A DNA stretch of 11,044 nucleotides from an uncultured Pseudomonadota bacterium (GCA_946478635.1 CAMLCX010000128.1:1-11044), one strand, 5' to 3'; positions 1 through 6,795 are shown, numbered from the stretch's first letter. Translations and numbers: made by a program. Notes: generated by a model from the letters alone, not told the origin.

Positions 1-1240
1 CCGCTTTCACGTCTTCATGATGCGCCGCGATGGCGTTGACGATTTTCGGCGATTCGCCATATTTGCGTGCAAGTTCGGCTCCGATAATCGCGTGCGAGCC
101 CTCCACCTCATGATCCACGGCCTTGCCGATATCGTGCAGCAAGGCGGCGCGACGCGCCTGTTTTTCATTCAATCCGAGCTCTGCGGCCATGCCACCACAG
201 ATGAAAGCCGCCTCAATCGAATGCAACAAGACGTTTTGAGCGTAACTGTAACGATACTTGAGACGGCCTAGCAATTTAATGATCTCGGGGTGAACGCCAT
301 GGACACCGACGTCGAAAATCGCCTGCTGTCCCGCCTCACGGATGGCCTCGTCAAGTTCCTGCTCCGACTTGCGCACAACCTCTTCAATCCGGCCAGGATG
401 TATGCGGCCGTCCGAGACCAGTTTTTCCAACGATAAGCGCGCAATCTCGCGACGAATTGGGTTATGCCCCGATATGACGACAGTCTCAGGCGTGTCGTCG
501 ACGATTAGGTCGATTCCCGTCGCCGCCTCGAGAGCGCGAATATTGCGCCCTTCCCGGCCTATGATCTTCCCCTTTAGCTCGTCATTCGGCAAAGGGAATA
601 CCGTCACCGAACGCTCGGCGACAAAATCACCGGCAAGGCGCTCGATGGCCAGAGCAACAATTTTCTGGCCCTTGCGCACCGACTCTTCCTTCGCCTCTTC
701 CTCAATCACCCGGATACGCTTGGCCGATTCATGTTTCGCCTCATCGACCATCTGGTCGATGAGACTCCGCTTGGCTTCCTCCCGGGTCAAACCCGCGACT
801 TGCTCCAACTGTCGTCTCGCTTCATCGACCTGCCGGTCACATTCGAGGGCTTTCTCCTCGATCATTTTCTCGCGCGCCTTTAGGGATTGTTCCCGCCGCG
901 CAAATTCGCTCTCGCGCCTATCGAAGGTTTCAACTCTCTTGTCGATTACCTCTTCTTTTCCAATTAACCGTTTTTCTTGGTTCTGCAGTTCGCGGCGTGT
1001 TTCCCGGACCTCCTTTTCAAACTCACCACGCTCTTTGAGCACACTATCCTTGGCTTGGATTTCAGCTTCTTTTTTTATCGCCGCGGCATCTTTTTTGGCT
1101 TCCTCAATAATCCGACTTGCGCTGTTTTTCGCCGCGTCGACTTCCGCACGCGCGCGTTTGCTGCGGCCCCAAACCACCGCAGACGTAACGACGATTCCAC
1201 CAATCAAACCCATCAACCCTATCAATAAACTCTGTTCCAC
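1..1240 (-). CDS. rny: Ribonuclease Y, C-terminus cut by the window edge
   Basis: Membrane-anchored endoribonuclease that starts mRNA decay. The first 413 codons are present, read leftwards from a GTG at 1238-1240; an AGGGGG Shine-Dalgarno sits about 10 nt upstream. Visible in order: one N-terminal membrane segment (about residues 4-25), a long charged coiled coil rich in Glu, Lys and Arg (about 28-200), a KH RNA-binding domain with the GRxGRN-type loop ([11 protein letters not shown], near residue 220), and the start of the HD phosphohydrolase domain with [12 protein letters not shown], where the catalytic His-Asp are residues 369-370. This matches family architecture; full-length proteins are about 520 residues, so roughly 100 are missing beyond position 1. 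The gene begins 15 nt after the cyclo-ligase stop, so it is probably co-transcribed. An ATG at codon 10 is a less likely start because it would cut the membrane anchor. Confidence 0.96.
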   Translation of the reverse strand, partial: MEQSLLIGLMGLIGGIVVTSAVVWGRSKRARAEVDAAKNSASRIIEEAKKDAAAIKKEAEIQAKDSVLKERGEFEKEVRETRRELQNQEKRLIGKEEVIDKRVETFDRRESEFARREQSLKAREKMIEEKALECDRQVDEARRQLEQVAGLTREEAKRSLIDQMVDEAKHESAKRIRVIEEEAKEESVRKGQKIVALAIERLAGDFVAERSVTVFPLPNDELKGKIIGREGRNIRALEAATGIDLIVDDTPETVVISGHNPIRREIARLSLEKLVSDGRIHPGRIEEVVRKSEQELDEAIREAGQQAIFDVGVHGVHPEIIKLLGRLKYRYSYAQNVLLHSIEAAFICGGMAAELGLNEKQARRAALLHDIGKAVDHEVEGSHAIIGAELARKYGESPKIVNAIAAHHEDVKA

Positions 1241-1255
1241 TTGCGACACCCCCTT

Positions 1256-1861
1256 TCAGTGTTGCCGATCGATCTGTCGCCGCGGCGCAACACCGCAGTC
1301 GATCACTCTCGATTCGGTAACGACGTAATGAACTTTCTCATCCCACAACTCTGCAGGAACTTTATCGACGACCTGAAATTCGTATGCCAATCCGACATAA
1401 ACGCCACGATCATCAAACCATTTCAGCGCCCGATCATACCAACCGCCACCCCGGCCGAGACGATTTCCGCGGTCATCGAACACCACCCCAGGGACAAGCA
1501 CTATTAATCCTTCGCAGTCCGCTTCCAAAAGACGAACATCACCCGGTGGCTCGGCTGCGCCGGCCGGTCCGGGAACGAGATCTGCCTGAGAAAATACCCG
1601 AAGAAAGACTGCCGGCTCATCGCCGCTAATCTTTGGACAAAACACTTTTTTTAGGCGCCCGAAGGCGTCAGCCATGATCGCTTCGGTCCCCACTTCATTT
1701 CGAATAGCATAGTATAGCGCGACCGATTGCGCGGCGAGATAGTGCGGAAGCTCAAGGACTTTTGCTTGAATCAACCTGCTCCAGGAATGGCAGGTTGACG
1801 CTGGCAACTTGTCGCGGCGTTTCAAAAGCGCGCTGCGCAGTTGGTGTCGCGTCTCTTCCAT
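1256..1861 (-). CDS. fau: 5-formyltetrahydrofolate cyclo-ligase (201 aa)
   Basis: Cytoplasmic ATP-dependent enzyme converting 5-formyl-THF to 5,10-methenyl-THF in one-carbon metabolism. The family signature LGRGGGWYDR (residues 135-144) and the C-terminal stretch VGLAYEFQVVDKVP followed by a WDEK turn are clear, and the length is typical. I chose the ATG at 1859-1861 (protein begins MEETRHQL) because AAGG lies 7 nt upstream. An in-frame ATG five codons earlier (1876) lacks such a site. The frame stays open to 2086, but that extension runs through the 6S RNA candidate and has no family similarity. The gene lies downstream of zapA and 6S RNA, a linkage (zapA-ssrS-fau/ygfA) long known in proteobacteria, and just ahead of rny. 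Confidence 0.95.
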   Translation of the reverse strand: MEETRHQLRSALLKRRDKLPASTCHSWSRLIQAKVLELPHYLAAQSVALYYAIRNEVGTEAIMADAFGRLKKVFCPKISGDEPAVFLRVFSQADLVPGPAGAAEPPGDVRLLEADCEGLIVLVPGVVFDDRGNRLGRGGGWYDRALKWFDDRGVYVGLAYEFQVVDKVPAELWDEKVHYVVTESRVIDCGVAPRRQIDRQH

Positions 1862-1937
1862 AACAGCGCCTTGCATAGTGCCAAGAGCGGCCGGAAGAGA
1901 TGAAGAGAAAAATTTTTGGCGGAAAAAGTGGTTAAAG

Positions 1938-2113
1938 ATCTGATCGTTGATGCAGCGCAGTCGGGCTCCTCGACAACCGCGTCCCGCCGCCAGGACGGAC
2001 GCACACCAATCTTGCCGTTGCCAACGGTACATCCAATGTCCATGTCGGATTTTCCGTGTTAGGCTGCCGCATTCGATACGAACCAAAGAATGAAAGAATC
2101 CAACGGATCAGAT
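1938..2113 (-). ncRNA. ssrS: 6S RNA candidate (RNA polymerase regulator)
   Basis: 6S RNA mimics an open promoter and binds housekeeping RNA polymerase. The 354-nt gap between zapA and fau holds a structure of the right size: 1938-1949 pairs with 2101-2113 as a 12-bp closing stem with one bulged C, giving 176 nt (known 6S RNAs are about 180). Inside it, 2066-2072 pairs with 1950-1956 (7 bp, one G-U), leaving a 28-nt one-sided bulge that resembles the 6S central bubble. An apical hairpin at 1979-2002 (GCGTCC/GGACGC) contains a GTCCGTCC sequence like that in the E. coli 6S apex. Small hairpins at 2015-2027 and 1960-1974 add to it. Gene context (zapA upstream, cyclo-ligase downstream, same strand) is the classic one. 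The exact ends are inferred from pairing; no family model was run. Confidence 0.8.
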
Positions 2114-2215
2114 TCATCGCTATTGTTTTTCCCCAATCCCTCATCTTCCCACGCCGCCTCAATTAAGGCTTTCCCGTGCGCAAATTACCTGGGAAATTAA
2201 TCACCTTAAAAGGTA

Positions 2216-2494
2216 CTAACCCTCCTCACTTAAAGTCGTCAAAAGCTTTTTTGATAACTGGTCCAGCCGAGTCAAGATCGCTTCGTGCGTGTCTTTCAGT
2301 CGGTGATACTCATCGGCGATATTGAGCGCCGCTAACATAGCCACGTTGGACTTCGCCACGGGCTTGGATGAGCGCATCAGTTCCTGCATTTTACCATCAA
2401 CGTAGCCGGCCACCTTCAGCATGTAACCTTCTTCGGCGTCACTACTGATGGTGAGTTTTTGACCGAGAATTTCGACGTCTAGAGCTTTTTTCAT
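2216..2494 (-). CDS. zapA: Cell division protein ZapA (92 aa)
   Basis: Small cytoplasmic protein that bundles FtsZ filaments at the division ring. The N-terminal beta-rich part (VEILGQKLTI, then a GYMLKVAGYVDGKM segment) and the following helix (VAMLAALNIADEYHRLK) are the ZapA pattern, ending in a coiled-coil C-terminus. The ATG at 2492-2494 (MKKALDVEIL) has GGTGGA 5-6 nt upstream and is preferred over a GTG three codons earlier (2503) that lacks a good site. It follows the zapB-like stop by 14 nt, which indicates one transcript. Length is slightly short compared with E. coli ZapA (109 aa) but usual for other phyla. Confidence 0.92.
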   Translation of the reverse strand: MKKALDVEILGQKLTISSDAEEGYMLKVAGYVDGKMQELMRSSKPVAKSNVAMLAALNIADEYHRLKDTHEAILTRLDQLSKKLLTTLSEEG

Positions 2495-2508
2495 CGATTC
2501 CACCGGAC

Positions 2509-2739
2509 TTAATCAGCAAGTTGCAAATTCGCAAACTGCCCGATTATTTTGTCCAACTTCTCCCGTAACTCGATCCGCTCACGCTCGTATTGGCGAATTT
2601 GACCTTTCAAATGATGCCACTCGCCTTCTTTGAGTTGCAGCTTTTTTTCAATGGCTTCTTTTTCGCTTTTAATGCGTTCATGATTCGCAACGAGCCGTTC
2701 GATCATCGCTTCAAGTTGTTCGATATTACGGAGAGCCAT
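2509..2739 (-). CDS. ZapB-like coiled-coil protein (76 aa)
   Basis: Short, almost entirely helical, highly charged protein starting MALRNIEQLEAMIERLV, with heptad-like leucine/isoleucine spacing over about residues 5-70 and no signal peptide or membrane segment. Size, coiled-coil character and position immediately before zapA point to a ZapB-type division-ring protein or an analogue; coiled coils are easily over-assigned, so no symbol is given. A GTG at 2754 could add five residues (MTYIT). The promoter at 2770-2798 would place the transcript start near 2763, only about 9 nt ahead of that GTG but about 24 nt ahead of the ATG at 2739, so the ATG is favoured. Neither start has a strong Shine-Dalgarno. 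Confidence 0.8.
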   Translation of the reverse strand: MALRNIEQLEAMIERLVANHERIKSEKEAIEKKLQLKEGEWHHLKGQIRQYERERIELREKLDKIIGQFANLQLAD

Positions 2740-2769
2740 GGTTATATAAGTCACGAAACTTCATGTTTG

Positions 2770-2798
2770 AGTTTAGTTTTAACCTGGCACCTTGTCAA
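2770..2798 (-). promoter_or_regulatory. Sigma70-type promoter of the zapB-zapA-6S-fau-rny block
   Basis: On the minus strand a perfect -35 box TTGACA (2793-2798) is followed by a 17-nt spacer and TAAACT (2770-2775) as the -10 box, 4 of 6 matches to consensus. The predicted start is near 2763, giving a 5' leader of about 24 nt to the zapB-like ATG. It lies in the 120-bp gap after the cytochrome c stop, where the division operon needs a promoter. Confidence 0.7.
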
Positions 2799-2859
2799 GT
2801 TGAACCATACGCGCATCGCAGCGATAAAATCCATGGAAATACGGTTGGATACGCGATCC

Positions 2860-3288
2860 TTAGCGTCTTGGCGGCTCTTCGTATTGGTCGTAACCCAAGA
2901 CGGTCTCCCATGGGATGCTGCAGTGCGCTACGACCAAGGTGTCATACTTTTCCCACCAAGCTAGATCTCGTCCCTCTCGGCTCAAAAACCGCACCATTTG
3001 CAACATGTCGCTGATCTCGGAAGGGTTTAGAGCGGGAGCAAACGCAGGCATAGTGCCCGCGCCCTCCGCGATGATTTTTCGCATCTGACTATTGCTCTTT
3101 CGCTGTACGGTTTCACGAAAATCGGGCGGTTTGACCGGCAATGCCGTTGCTATGGGCCCATCGCCCGCGCCGCCGGGTCCGTGGCAGTTCATGCAGCGTT
3201 GGGCGTAGAGCGCATCCATTCGCTCGTTTCGCCCGCACGCGACTGATGTAAAGAGCGTTAGAATGAATAGTAGACTGCGCGGAAACAC
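2860..3288 (-). CDS. Exported monoheme cytochrome c (about 142 aa)
   Basis: Periplasmic or membrane-tethered electron carrier. From a GTG at 3286-3288 the protein begins MFPRSLLFILTLFTSVAC, a short signal peptide. Its Cys18 could be lipidated, though the position -3 residue (Ser) is poor for a lipobox. The haem site is CMNCH at residues 32-36, and the likely axial methionine is Met80 in GTMPAF, as in class I / cytochrome cbb3-subunit-III-like folds. The last 35 residues (from WWEKYDTLV) are not part of the usual fold, contain one further Cys, and are unexplained. The start is uncertain: the frame is open to a TTG at 3342, no candidate has a convincing Shine-Dalgarno, and an ATG at 3307 is in a different frame. 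It diverges from the ribbon-helix-helix gene. Confidence 0.85.
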   Translation of the reverse strand: MFPRSLLFILTLFTSVACGRNERMDALYAQRCMNCHGPGGAGDGPIATALPVKPPDFRETVQRKSNSQMRKIIAEGAGTMPAFAPALNPSEISDMLQMVRFLSREGRDLAWWEKYDTLVVAHCSIPWETVLGYDQYEEPPRR

Positions 3289-3367
3289 GTTGAAATACGG
3301 GTAACATAGGTGTTGTGCGCCTGCCAACCGTAGCGCTAACAATTCGGGTGAGTTGTCACAAAGTCAA

Positions 3368-3384
3368 ATTTCGCGTTACGAAAT
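3368..3384. promoter_or_regulatory. Perfect palindrome ATTTCG-N5-CGAAAT, candidate operator
   Basis: A perfect 6+5+6 inverted repeat, ATTTCGCGTTACGAAAT, lies between the divergent cytochrome c gene and the ribbon-helix-helix gene, 18 nt before the latter's start codon. Its position and symmetry fit a binding site for a dimeric repressor, most simply the RHH protein itself. It does not look like the known NikR operator (GTATGA-N16-TCATAC). Function is inferred from position only. Confidence 0.4.
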
Positions 3385-3402
3385 GCGCTTCTGTGTGAGG
3401 CC

Positions 3403-3681
3403 ATGCATCACCTGTCGCGCTTCCGCGTTTCCCTGGAGGAAGATCTGTTAGCCGCCTTCGATCAGAGGATCGCTGGGGCCGGTTACCAGAATAGATCCGA
3501 GGCGATGCGCGATCTCATTCGCGATCACCTGATTCAAAAAAAGGTTGGCCAAGGGAGATCGACGTCAGCCCATCTATTTGATCGACCTGCCGCTTTCGGA
3601 AAACCCGTCACAACACGGAAAAGTCAGCGCACCGCGCGAAATAGGGTTGGGGTTAATGCTGGATCCCTTGCGATTGTGTAA
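3403..3681 (+). CDS. NikR-type ribbon-helix-helix regulator lacking the nickel-binding domain (92 aa)
   Basis: Residues 4-47 (RFRVSLEEDLLAAFDQRI, then a GYQNRSEAMRDLIRDHL helix) closely follow the DNA-binding ribbon-helix-helix of NikR, including the NRSEAxRDxIR pattern. NikR normally continues for about 85 residues into an ACT-like nickel-sensing and tetramerising domain with conserved His and Cys ligands. Here a 45-residue basic, Arg/Ser-rich tail follows, with no such ligands, and I found no nickel-domain remnant in the other two forward frames up to 3700. Either it is a truncated regulator whose tail is out of selection, or a stand-alone RHH repressor. The start ATG at 3403 has GTGAGG close upstream (tight spacing). 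A palindrome just upstream (3368-3384) may be its operator. The regulated metal or gene is unknown. Confidence 0.65.
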   Translation: MHHLSRFRVSLEEDLLAAFDQRIAGAGYQNRSEAMRDLIRDHLIQKKVGQGRSTSAHLFDRPAAFGKPVTTRKSQRTARNRVGVNAGSLAIV

Positions 3682-3769
3682 TAAAAAGCCCGTACGGGAA
3701 GCTCAAATACCGTGATTCCTTTAGATCGCGGCAATTTTATGCTGAAATATTCGCCTAGGGAGAATCCAG

Positions 3770-4186
3770 ATGACACGACACGGCATATTCGCGATGCTCG
3801 CCCTGATGATCGGGCTGCCGACGTTCGTATGGGCGCAGCATGGCCATTCGATGGATCAAAAGCCTCCAGCTAAACCCGCGGCGACTAAAGCTGTGAAACC
3901 TTCACTCAAGCCGGCGGAAGGTGCCAGCATTAAAATCATTTCGCCGGCAAAAGGCCAAGTGCTCAAGGGCGACAAAGTGCCGCTTGAATTCAAGCTCATC
4001 AAAGGCAAACGAGGCAATCACGCTCATGCCTACGTCGACGGGGAACTCATGGGCATGTTCGAGAGCGAAAAGGGCACGCTCAACGGCATCAAGCCGGGCA
4101 ACCACGTCCTCGAGTTGCGCGTGGTGGCATCCGACCATGTAACCGAACTGGATGCGATCGACAAGGTGCCGTTTACAGTTAAATGA
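3770..4186 (+). CDS. Exported small beta-domain protein, DUF6130/DUF4399-like (138 aa)
   Basis: A signal peptide covers residues 1-22 (cleavage likely after FVWA), followed by a linker rich in Lys, Pro and Ala (about 30-50) and one compact beta-sandwich-like domain (53-138) with an HAHAYVDGE motif at 84-92 and a LNGIKPGNHVLELRV segment. This pattern recalls short periplasmic domains annotated DUF6130 or DUF4399, assigned from memory of the motif. His residues at 24, 26, 84, 86, 112 and 123 could bind a metal, but this is inference. AGGGAGA lies about 7 nt before the ATG. It is the first gene of the plus-strand block of exported proteins; function is unknown. Confidence 0.82.
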   Translation: MTRHGIFAMLALMIGLPTFVWAQHGHSMDQKPPAKPAATKAVKPSLKPAEGASIKIISPAKGQVLKGDKVPLEFKLIKGKRGNHAHAYVDGELMGMFESEKGTLNGIKPGNHVLELRVVASDHVTELDAIDKVPFTVK

Positions 4187-4244
4187 CTCGCCGAATCGTT
4201 ACAGGTTGCGCTGATGAGGTCAGCCGACTACCATAAGAGCCGCA

Positions 4245-4643
4245 ATGTTCGCGCGTGAGCAAATTTCAGCCAAGGGGCGCAGCTTATATCTCGGTGCGGC
4301 CGTCGTTATTTTGTTCTTTTCGATCCTTTCCGCGCCACACCGGGTCCACCACTTTTTTCAGCAATTTCCTGCCTCGGCCGACCATCATGCAGTTCACGTC
4401 CAAAATCACGAAACCGCGGATGGCGGGCGGCATAGTCATGATAGCCAGCGCGACCGTCAACCGGGGCAGCAAAGTGATTGCGTGGTTTTATCCGTTGCTG
4501 AAAAGGCTTTCGTTTCGGTTGTTCAATCGTTTAGCTTTGCGGTTGTCGAACGCATCGTAATTCGCGATCACGATCAACCTATTATAGCCGCTTCGTTGTT
4601 CAATTCCTCTCCCTTTGCTCAACGCGCGCCGCCGCTGCTCTAG
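4245..4643 (+). CDS. His-rich small membrane protein, DUF2946-like (132 aa)
   Basis: One N-terminal hydrophobic segment (about residues 13-30, ending SAPHRVHHFF) is followed by a hydrophilic His-rich stretch (residues 47-66, with HH, HVQNH and HSHD), a single Cys79 in a SDCVVLSVAEKAF segment, a second weakly hydrophobic stretch (88-105) and a C-terminus ending in RAPP. The PHRVHH entry, single mid-protein Cys and terminal RAPP resemble the small DUF2946-type proteins found next to copper-related genes. Start ATG at 4245 has AAGAG 5 nt upstream. The family is poorly characterised; a role in metal binding is suggested by the histidines and the SCO/Cox11-like neighbours, not demonstrated. Confidence 0.68.
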   Translation: MFAREQISAKGRSLYLGAAVVILFFSILSAPHRVHHFFQQFPASADHHAVHVQNHETADGGRHSHDSQRDRQPGQQSDCVVLSVAEKAFVSVVQSFSFAVVERIVIRDHDQPIIAASLFNSSPFAQRAPPLL

Positions 4644-4644
4644 C

Positions 4645-4662
4645 TTTGGCGCTCTTGCCAAA
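4645..4662. other. Small hairpin after the DUF2946-like gene
   Basis: A perfect 6-bp stem with 6-nt loop (TTTGGC-GCTCTT-GCCAAA) starts right after the stop codon at 4641-4643. It lacks a T-run, so it is at best a weak terminator or mRNA-end stabiliser. A second hairpin, ACAAC-CCGA-GTTGT, follows at 4697-4710, ahead of the lipoprotein gene. Confidence 0.3.
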
Positions 4663-4750
4663 AATCTTTCGCCGTTATCATTGAGCTTGCATTTCAACAA
4701 CCCGAGTTGTCGGAAGAGAGCCAGTTGGCCGGATTCGGCAGGTGATTTTT

Positions 4751-6079
4751 ATGAGAAGTACTTTCACCAGATTCTCAGTTGTTCTAATTATTTTCCTTTT
4801 TTTTGGTTGTAGCTCTCAGACAATCACGCCGTCTTCACCAAATCGAGCTGCCGCTCAACTGACCTTTGAATCAGAGATTCGCATCGGCAAAGCCGCGGCG
4901 AACCCCTCCACACCGTTTCTGCGCTACGCACGAGACGGGCGCCTGTTCGCAGTCTGGACCGAAGATCACGACGCGCCCTGGCCACAAGGAAACGCGCCTG
5001 TGGAACATCAACACATGTCCGGCGACCGAGGACCGTCGCCGATGCGGGACGCCTTTATCGCCTGGTCGAGGGACGGAGGAAAAACCTGGTCGTCGCAGCA
5101 GCGGGTGAATAGCGAAGTCGAAGCGGTCCAGGGCGAAGAAAACGGCCCCAAGATCGCGTTCGACGCCGGCAACCGCGCCCATGTCGTCTGGTCGATCCCG
5201 GGAGGAAAAGGCGACAAGACCCGCGCCAATATTCGTTTCGCCATGGACGACAGCAAGGGCGGCTTTACGCCCGCGCGCACGTTGAATGAGGCCGAAGACA
5301 CAGCACGGTTTCCCATTATCGAAGCCACTCCCGATGGCAACTTTTTGATCGCGTGGATCGATCGTCGGCTCGACAGCCCGAATCCGCGGCAGCTGTATCT
5401 GATGAAGATAGGCACCGACGGCAAAGCATTGACAAGAAATTATCCGGCGGGCGAAGGCCTGTGCGAGTGTTGCAAACTAGGTTTCGCTTTCGCCGACAGC
5501 GGCACGACGGTTTACATGGTCGACCGCGAAGTTGACGGCAATCAGATCCGCAACCATGTGTTGCGCAAGTCCACGGATGGCGCCGCGACGTTCGGCGCGC
5601 CGGTCGAGATCAGCAACGACGGGTGGCAGGTTCCTTCTTGTCCGCACTCGGGGCCAAGCATCGGTCGCGACCGCCGCGGCTGGATTCACGTGAGCTGGTT
5701 CACCCTCGGCCGTTCGGAAAAAGACGCGGGCATTTACTACAGCGTGTCGAAAGACGATGGCAAGAGCTTTGCGCCACGCCGCCTCGTGCAAGCCAACACG
5801 GCGCCCGAGACGCTCTACAACAACCTACTCGTAGGTGACGACGATACGGTTTACTTGGCCTGGACCAACCTCGACAGTAGCAACCGGGCGCAAATCTATG
5901 TGCGCTCCCTCGCCGCGGACGGTGACAGGTGGAGCCCGATCCAGCAAATCAGTCATGCGAAAGGGAATGCCGGTCGCCCAGCCATCGCGATCCGGCATGA
6001 CCAACTGGATGTCGCTTGGACGGAAACGGATGGCGAGGATTCGCGCGTCGTGATGAGAAGCGCCATGGTGAACCGATGA
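4751..6079 (+). CDS. Sialidase-like beta-propeller lipoprotein with CECC motif (442 aa)
   Basis: Exported lipoprotein: MRSTFTRFSVVLIIFLFFGC with the lipid-accepting Cys at residue 20. The body carries Asp-box (BNR) repeats typical of sialidase-type propellers, SRDGGKTW (106-113), STDGAATF (274-281) and SKDDGKSF (333-340), with AW/VW strand pairs between them. The Arg triad and Tyr nucleophile of true sialidases are not evident, so hydrolase activity is doubtful. A cysteine cluster, LCECCK (residues 238-241), and a later SCPHSGP (from about 296) look conserved-type and could bind copper or form disulfides. I start at the ATG at 4751, which has AGGTG 6 nt upstream, rather than the GTG at 4742. 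It overlaps the thioredoxin gene by ATGA, so the two are probably translationally coupled. Confidence 0.85.
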   Translation: MRSTFTRFSVVLIIFLFFGCSSQTITPSSPNRAAAQLTFESEIRIGKAAANPSTPFLRYARDGRLFAVWTEDHDAPWPQGNAPVEHQHMSGDRGPSPMRDAFIAWSRDGGKTWSSQQRVNSEVEAVQGEENGPKIAFDAGNRAHVVWSIPGGKGDKTRANIRFAMDDSKGGFTPARTLNEAEDTARFPIIEATPDGNFLIAWIDRRLDSPNPRQLYLMKIGTDGKALTRNYPAGEGLCECCKLGFAFADSGTTVYMVDREVDGNQIRNHVLRKSTDGAATFGAPVEISNDGWQVPSCPHSGPSIGRDRRGWIHVSWFTLGRSEKDAGIYYSVSKDDGKSFAPRRLVQANTAPETLYNNLLVGDDDTVYLAWTNLDSSNRAQIYVRSLAADGDRWSPIQQISHAKGNAGRPAIAIRHDQLDVAWTETDGEDSRVVMRSAMVNR

Positions 6080-6666
6080 AAGTTACACTCTCGCAGAACA
6101 CTCGTTTCCGCCTGCCAATGATCCGGCTCGCGCTGGGATCCATGTGCTGCTTTACGGTCTTGATCGTCACGCCCAACATCGGCTGGGCGCAACACGAGCA
6201 ACACGGGGGACAAAGCCCGGCACCGATCGCGGGGAATCCCGCAATACCATTCGACTTGAAATCACTCGAGGGAAGATCCTTGGGACTTGCCGCCTTTCGC
6301 GGCAGGCCGCTCGTGATAAATTTTTTCGCCAGCTGGTGCGACCCATGCCGGGAGGAAATGCCGCTAATCAATGAGCTTGCGTCCAGGGGCGTGAAAGATG
6401 GATATAGCGTGCTTGGAATCGCTGTCGAAGATACCCGGGCCGCAGTGGCGCAATATGCCCGAGAAGCTAAGTTAAATTTTCCAATCGCGCTTGACTTGAA
6501 CAGCACCGTCAAACGGTCGTACCGTATATTCGGCCCGCCGGCGACGTTTTTCATTGATGGTCACGGAATCATTCGCGACGTCGTTCTCGGACCCATCTCG
6601 CCGGAACGCGCCCGAGAGGGACTGAGAAAAACGGGAATGGCCACTAGCCCTAGTGGATCTCTCTAG
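6076..6666 (+). CDS. TlpA/ResA-like exported thioredoxin (196 aa)
   Basis: Periplasmic thiol-disulfide oxidoreductase. A signal peptide or anchor (residues about 14-38, ending GWAQ) precedes a thioredoxin fold: strand-rich start (PFDLKSLEGRSLGLAAFRG), the active site FFASWCDPC (Cys88 and Cys91), a QYAREAKLNFPIALD insertion of the TlpA type, and the cis-proline loop GPPATFFID (Pro155). TlpA proteins reduce disulfides in SCO proteins and in the Cu_A site of cytochrome oxidase, which fits the SCO gene 130 nt downstream. The start ATG overlaps the preceding stop (ATGA), choosing it over an upstream in-frame ATG at 6016 inside the previous gene. The C-terminus is a short Ser/Gly tail. Confidence 0.93.
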   Translation: MKVTLSQNTRFRLPMIRLALGSMCCFTVLIVTPNIGWAQHEQHGGQSPAPIAGNPAIPFDLKSLEGRSLGLAAFRGRPLVINFFASWCDPCREEMPLINELASRGVKDGYSVLGIAVEDTRAAVAQYAREAKLNFPIALDLNSTVKRSYRIFGPPATFFIDGHGIIRDVVLGPISPERAREGLRKTGMATSPSGSL

Positions 6667-6707
6667 ATAACCGCATGGAATTTAACTCGCGAATCGATTA
6701 AAGGGTC

Positions 6708-6726
6708 CTTTCAAGCCGTGTGAAAG
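6708..6726. other. Inverted repeat between the TlpA-like and SCO genes
   Basis: A perfect 6-bp inverted repeat with a 7-nt spacer (CTTTCA-AGCCGTG-TGAAAG) overlaps AAAGGGTCCTTT (6700-6711). There is no T-run for a terminator. It could be an operator or a weak transcript end in the 129-bp gap; I see no convincing promoter there. Confidence 0.3.
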
Positions 6727-6795
6727 CCTCCCAACTCTTACTAGAAAAGCGCCGGTGAAAATCTACGATTAGCCTCCTATTCGAGAACCAGTAGC

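Noticed and set aside
342..1328. Long plus-strand open frame (328 codons), very Ser/Arg-rich
   Set aside because: It is antisense to the RNase Y coiled coil; Glu/Lys-rich coding on the other strand gives Ser/Phe-rich frames. It has no domain pattern and RNase Y is unmistakable.
1862..2086. N-terminal extension of the cyclo-ligase frame
   Set aside because: It lacks family similarity, runs through the 6S RNA candidate, and the internal ATG at 1861 has a good ribosome-binding site.
2590..2964. Plus-strand open frame overlapping zapB-like and cytochrome c genes
   Set aside because: Antisense to two better-supported genes and covers the promoter; no recognisable domain.
3689..3698. Palindrome CCCGTACGGG followed by a T-run on the minus strand
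   Set aside because: Only 3 bp can pair around the 4-nt loop, too weak for a terminator, and no minus-strand gene ends there.
4751..6079. True sialidase (neuraminidase) function for the propeller lipoprotein
   Set aside because: Asp-boxes are structural and occur in many propellers; no Arg triad or catalytic Tyr/Glu arrangement could be seen.
5949..6554. Minus-strand open frame of 201 codons under the TlpA-like gene
   Set aside because: Antisense shadow of the WCDPC thioredoxin gene; no motif or signal of its own.
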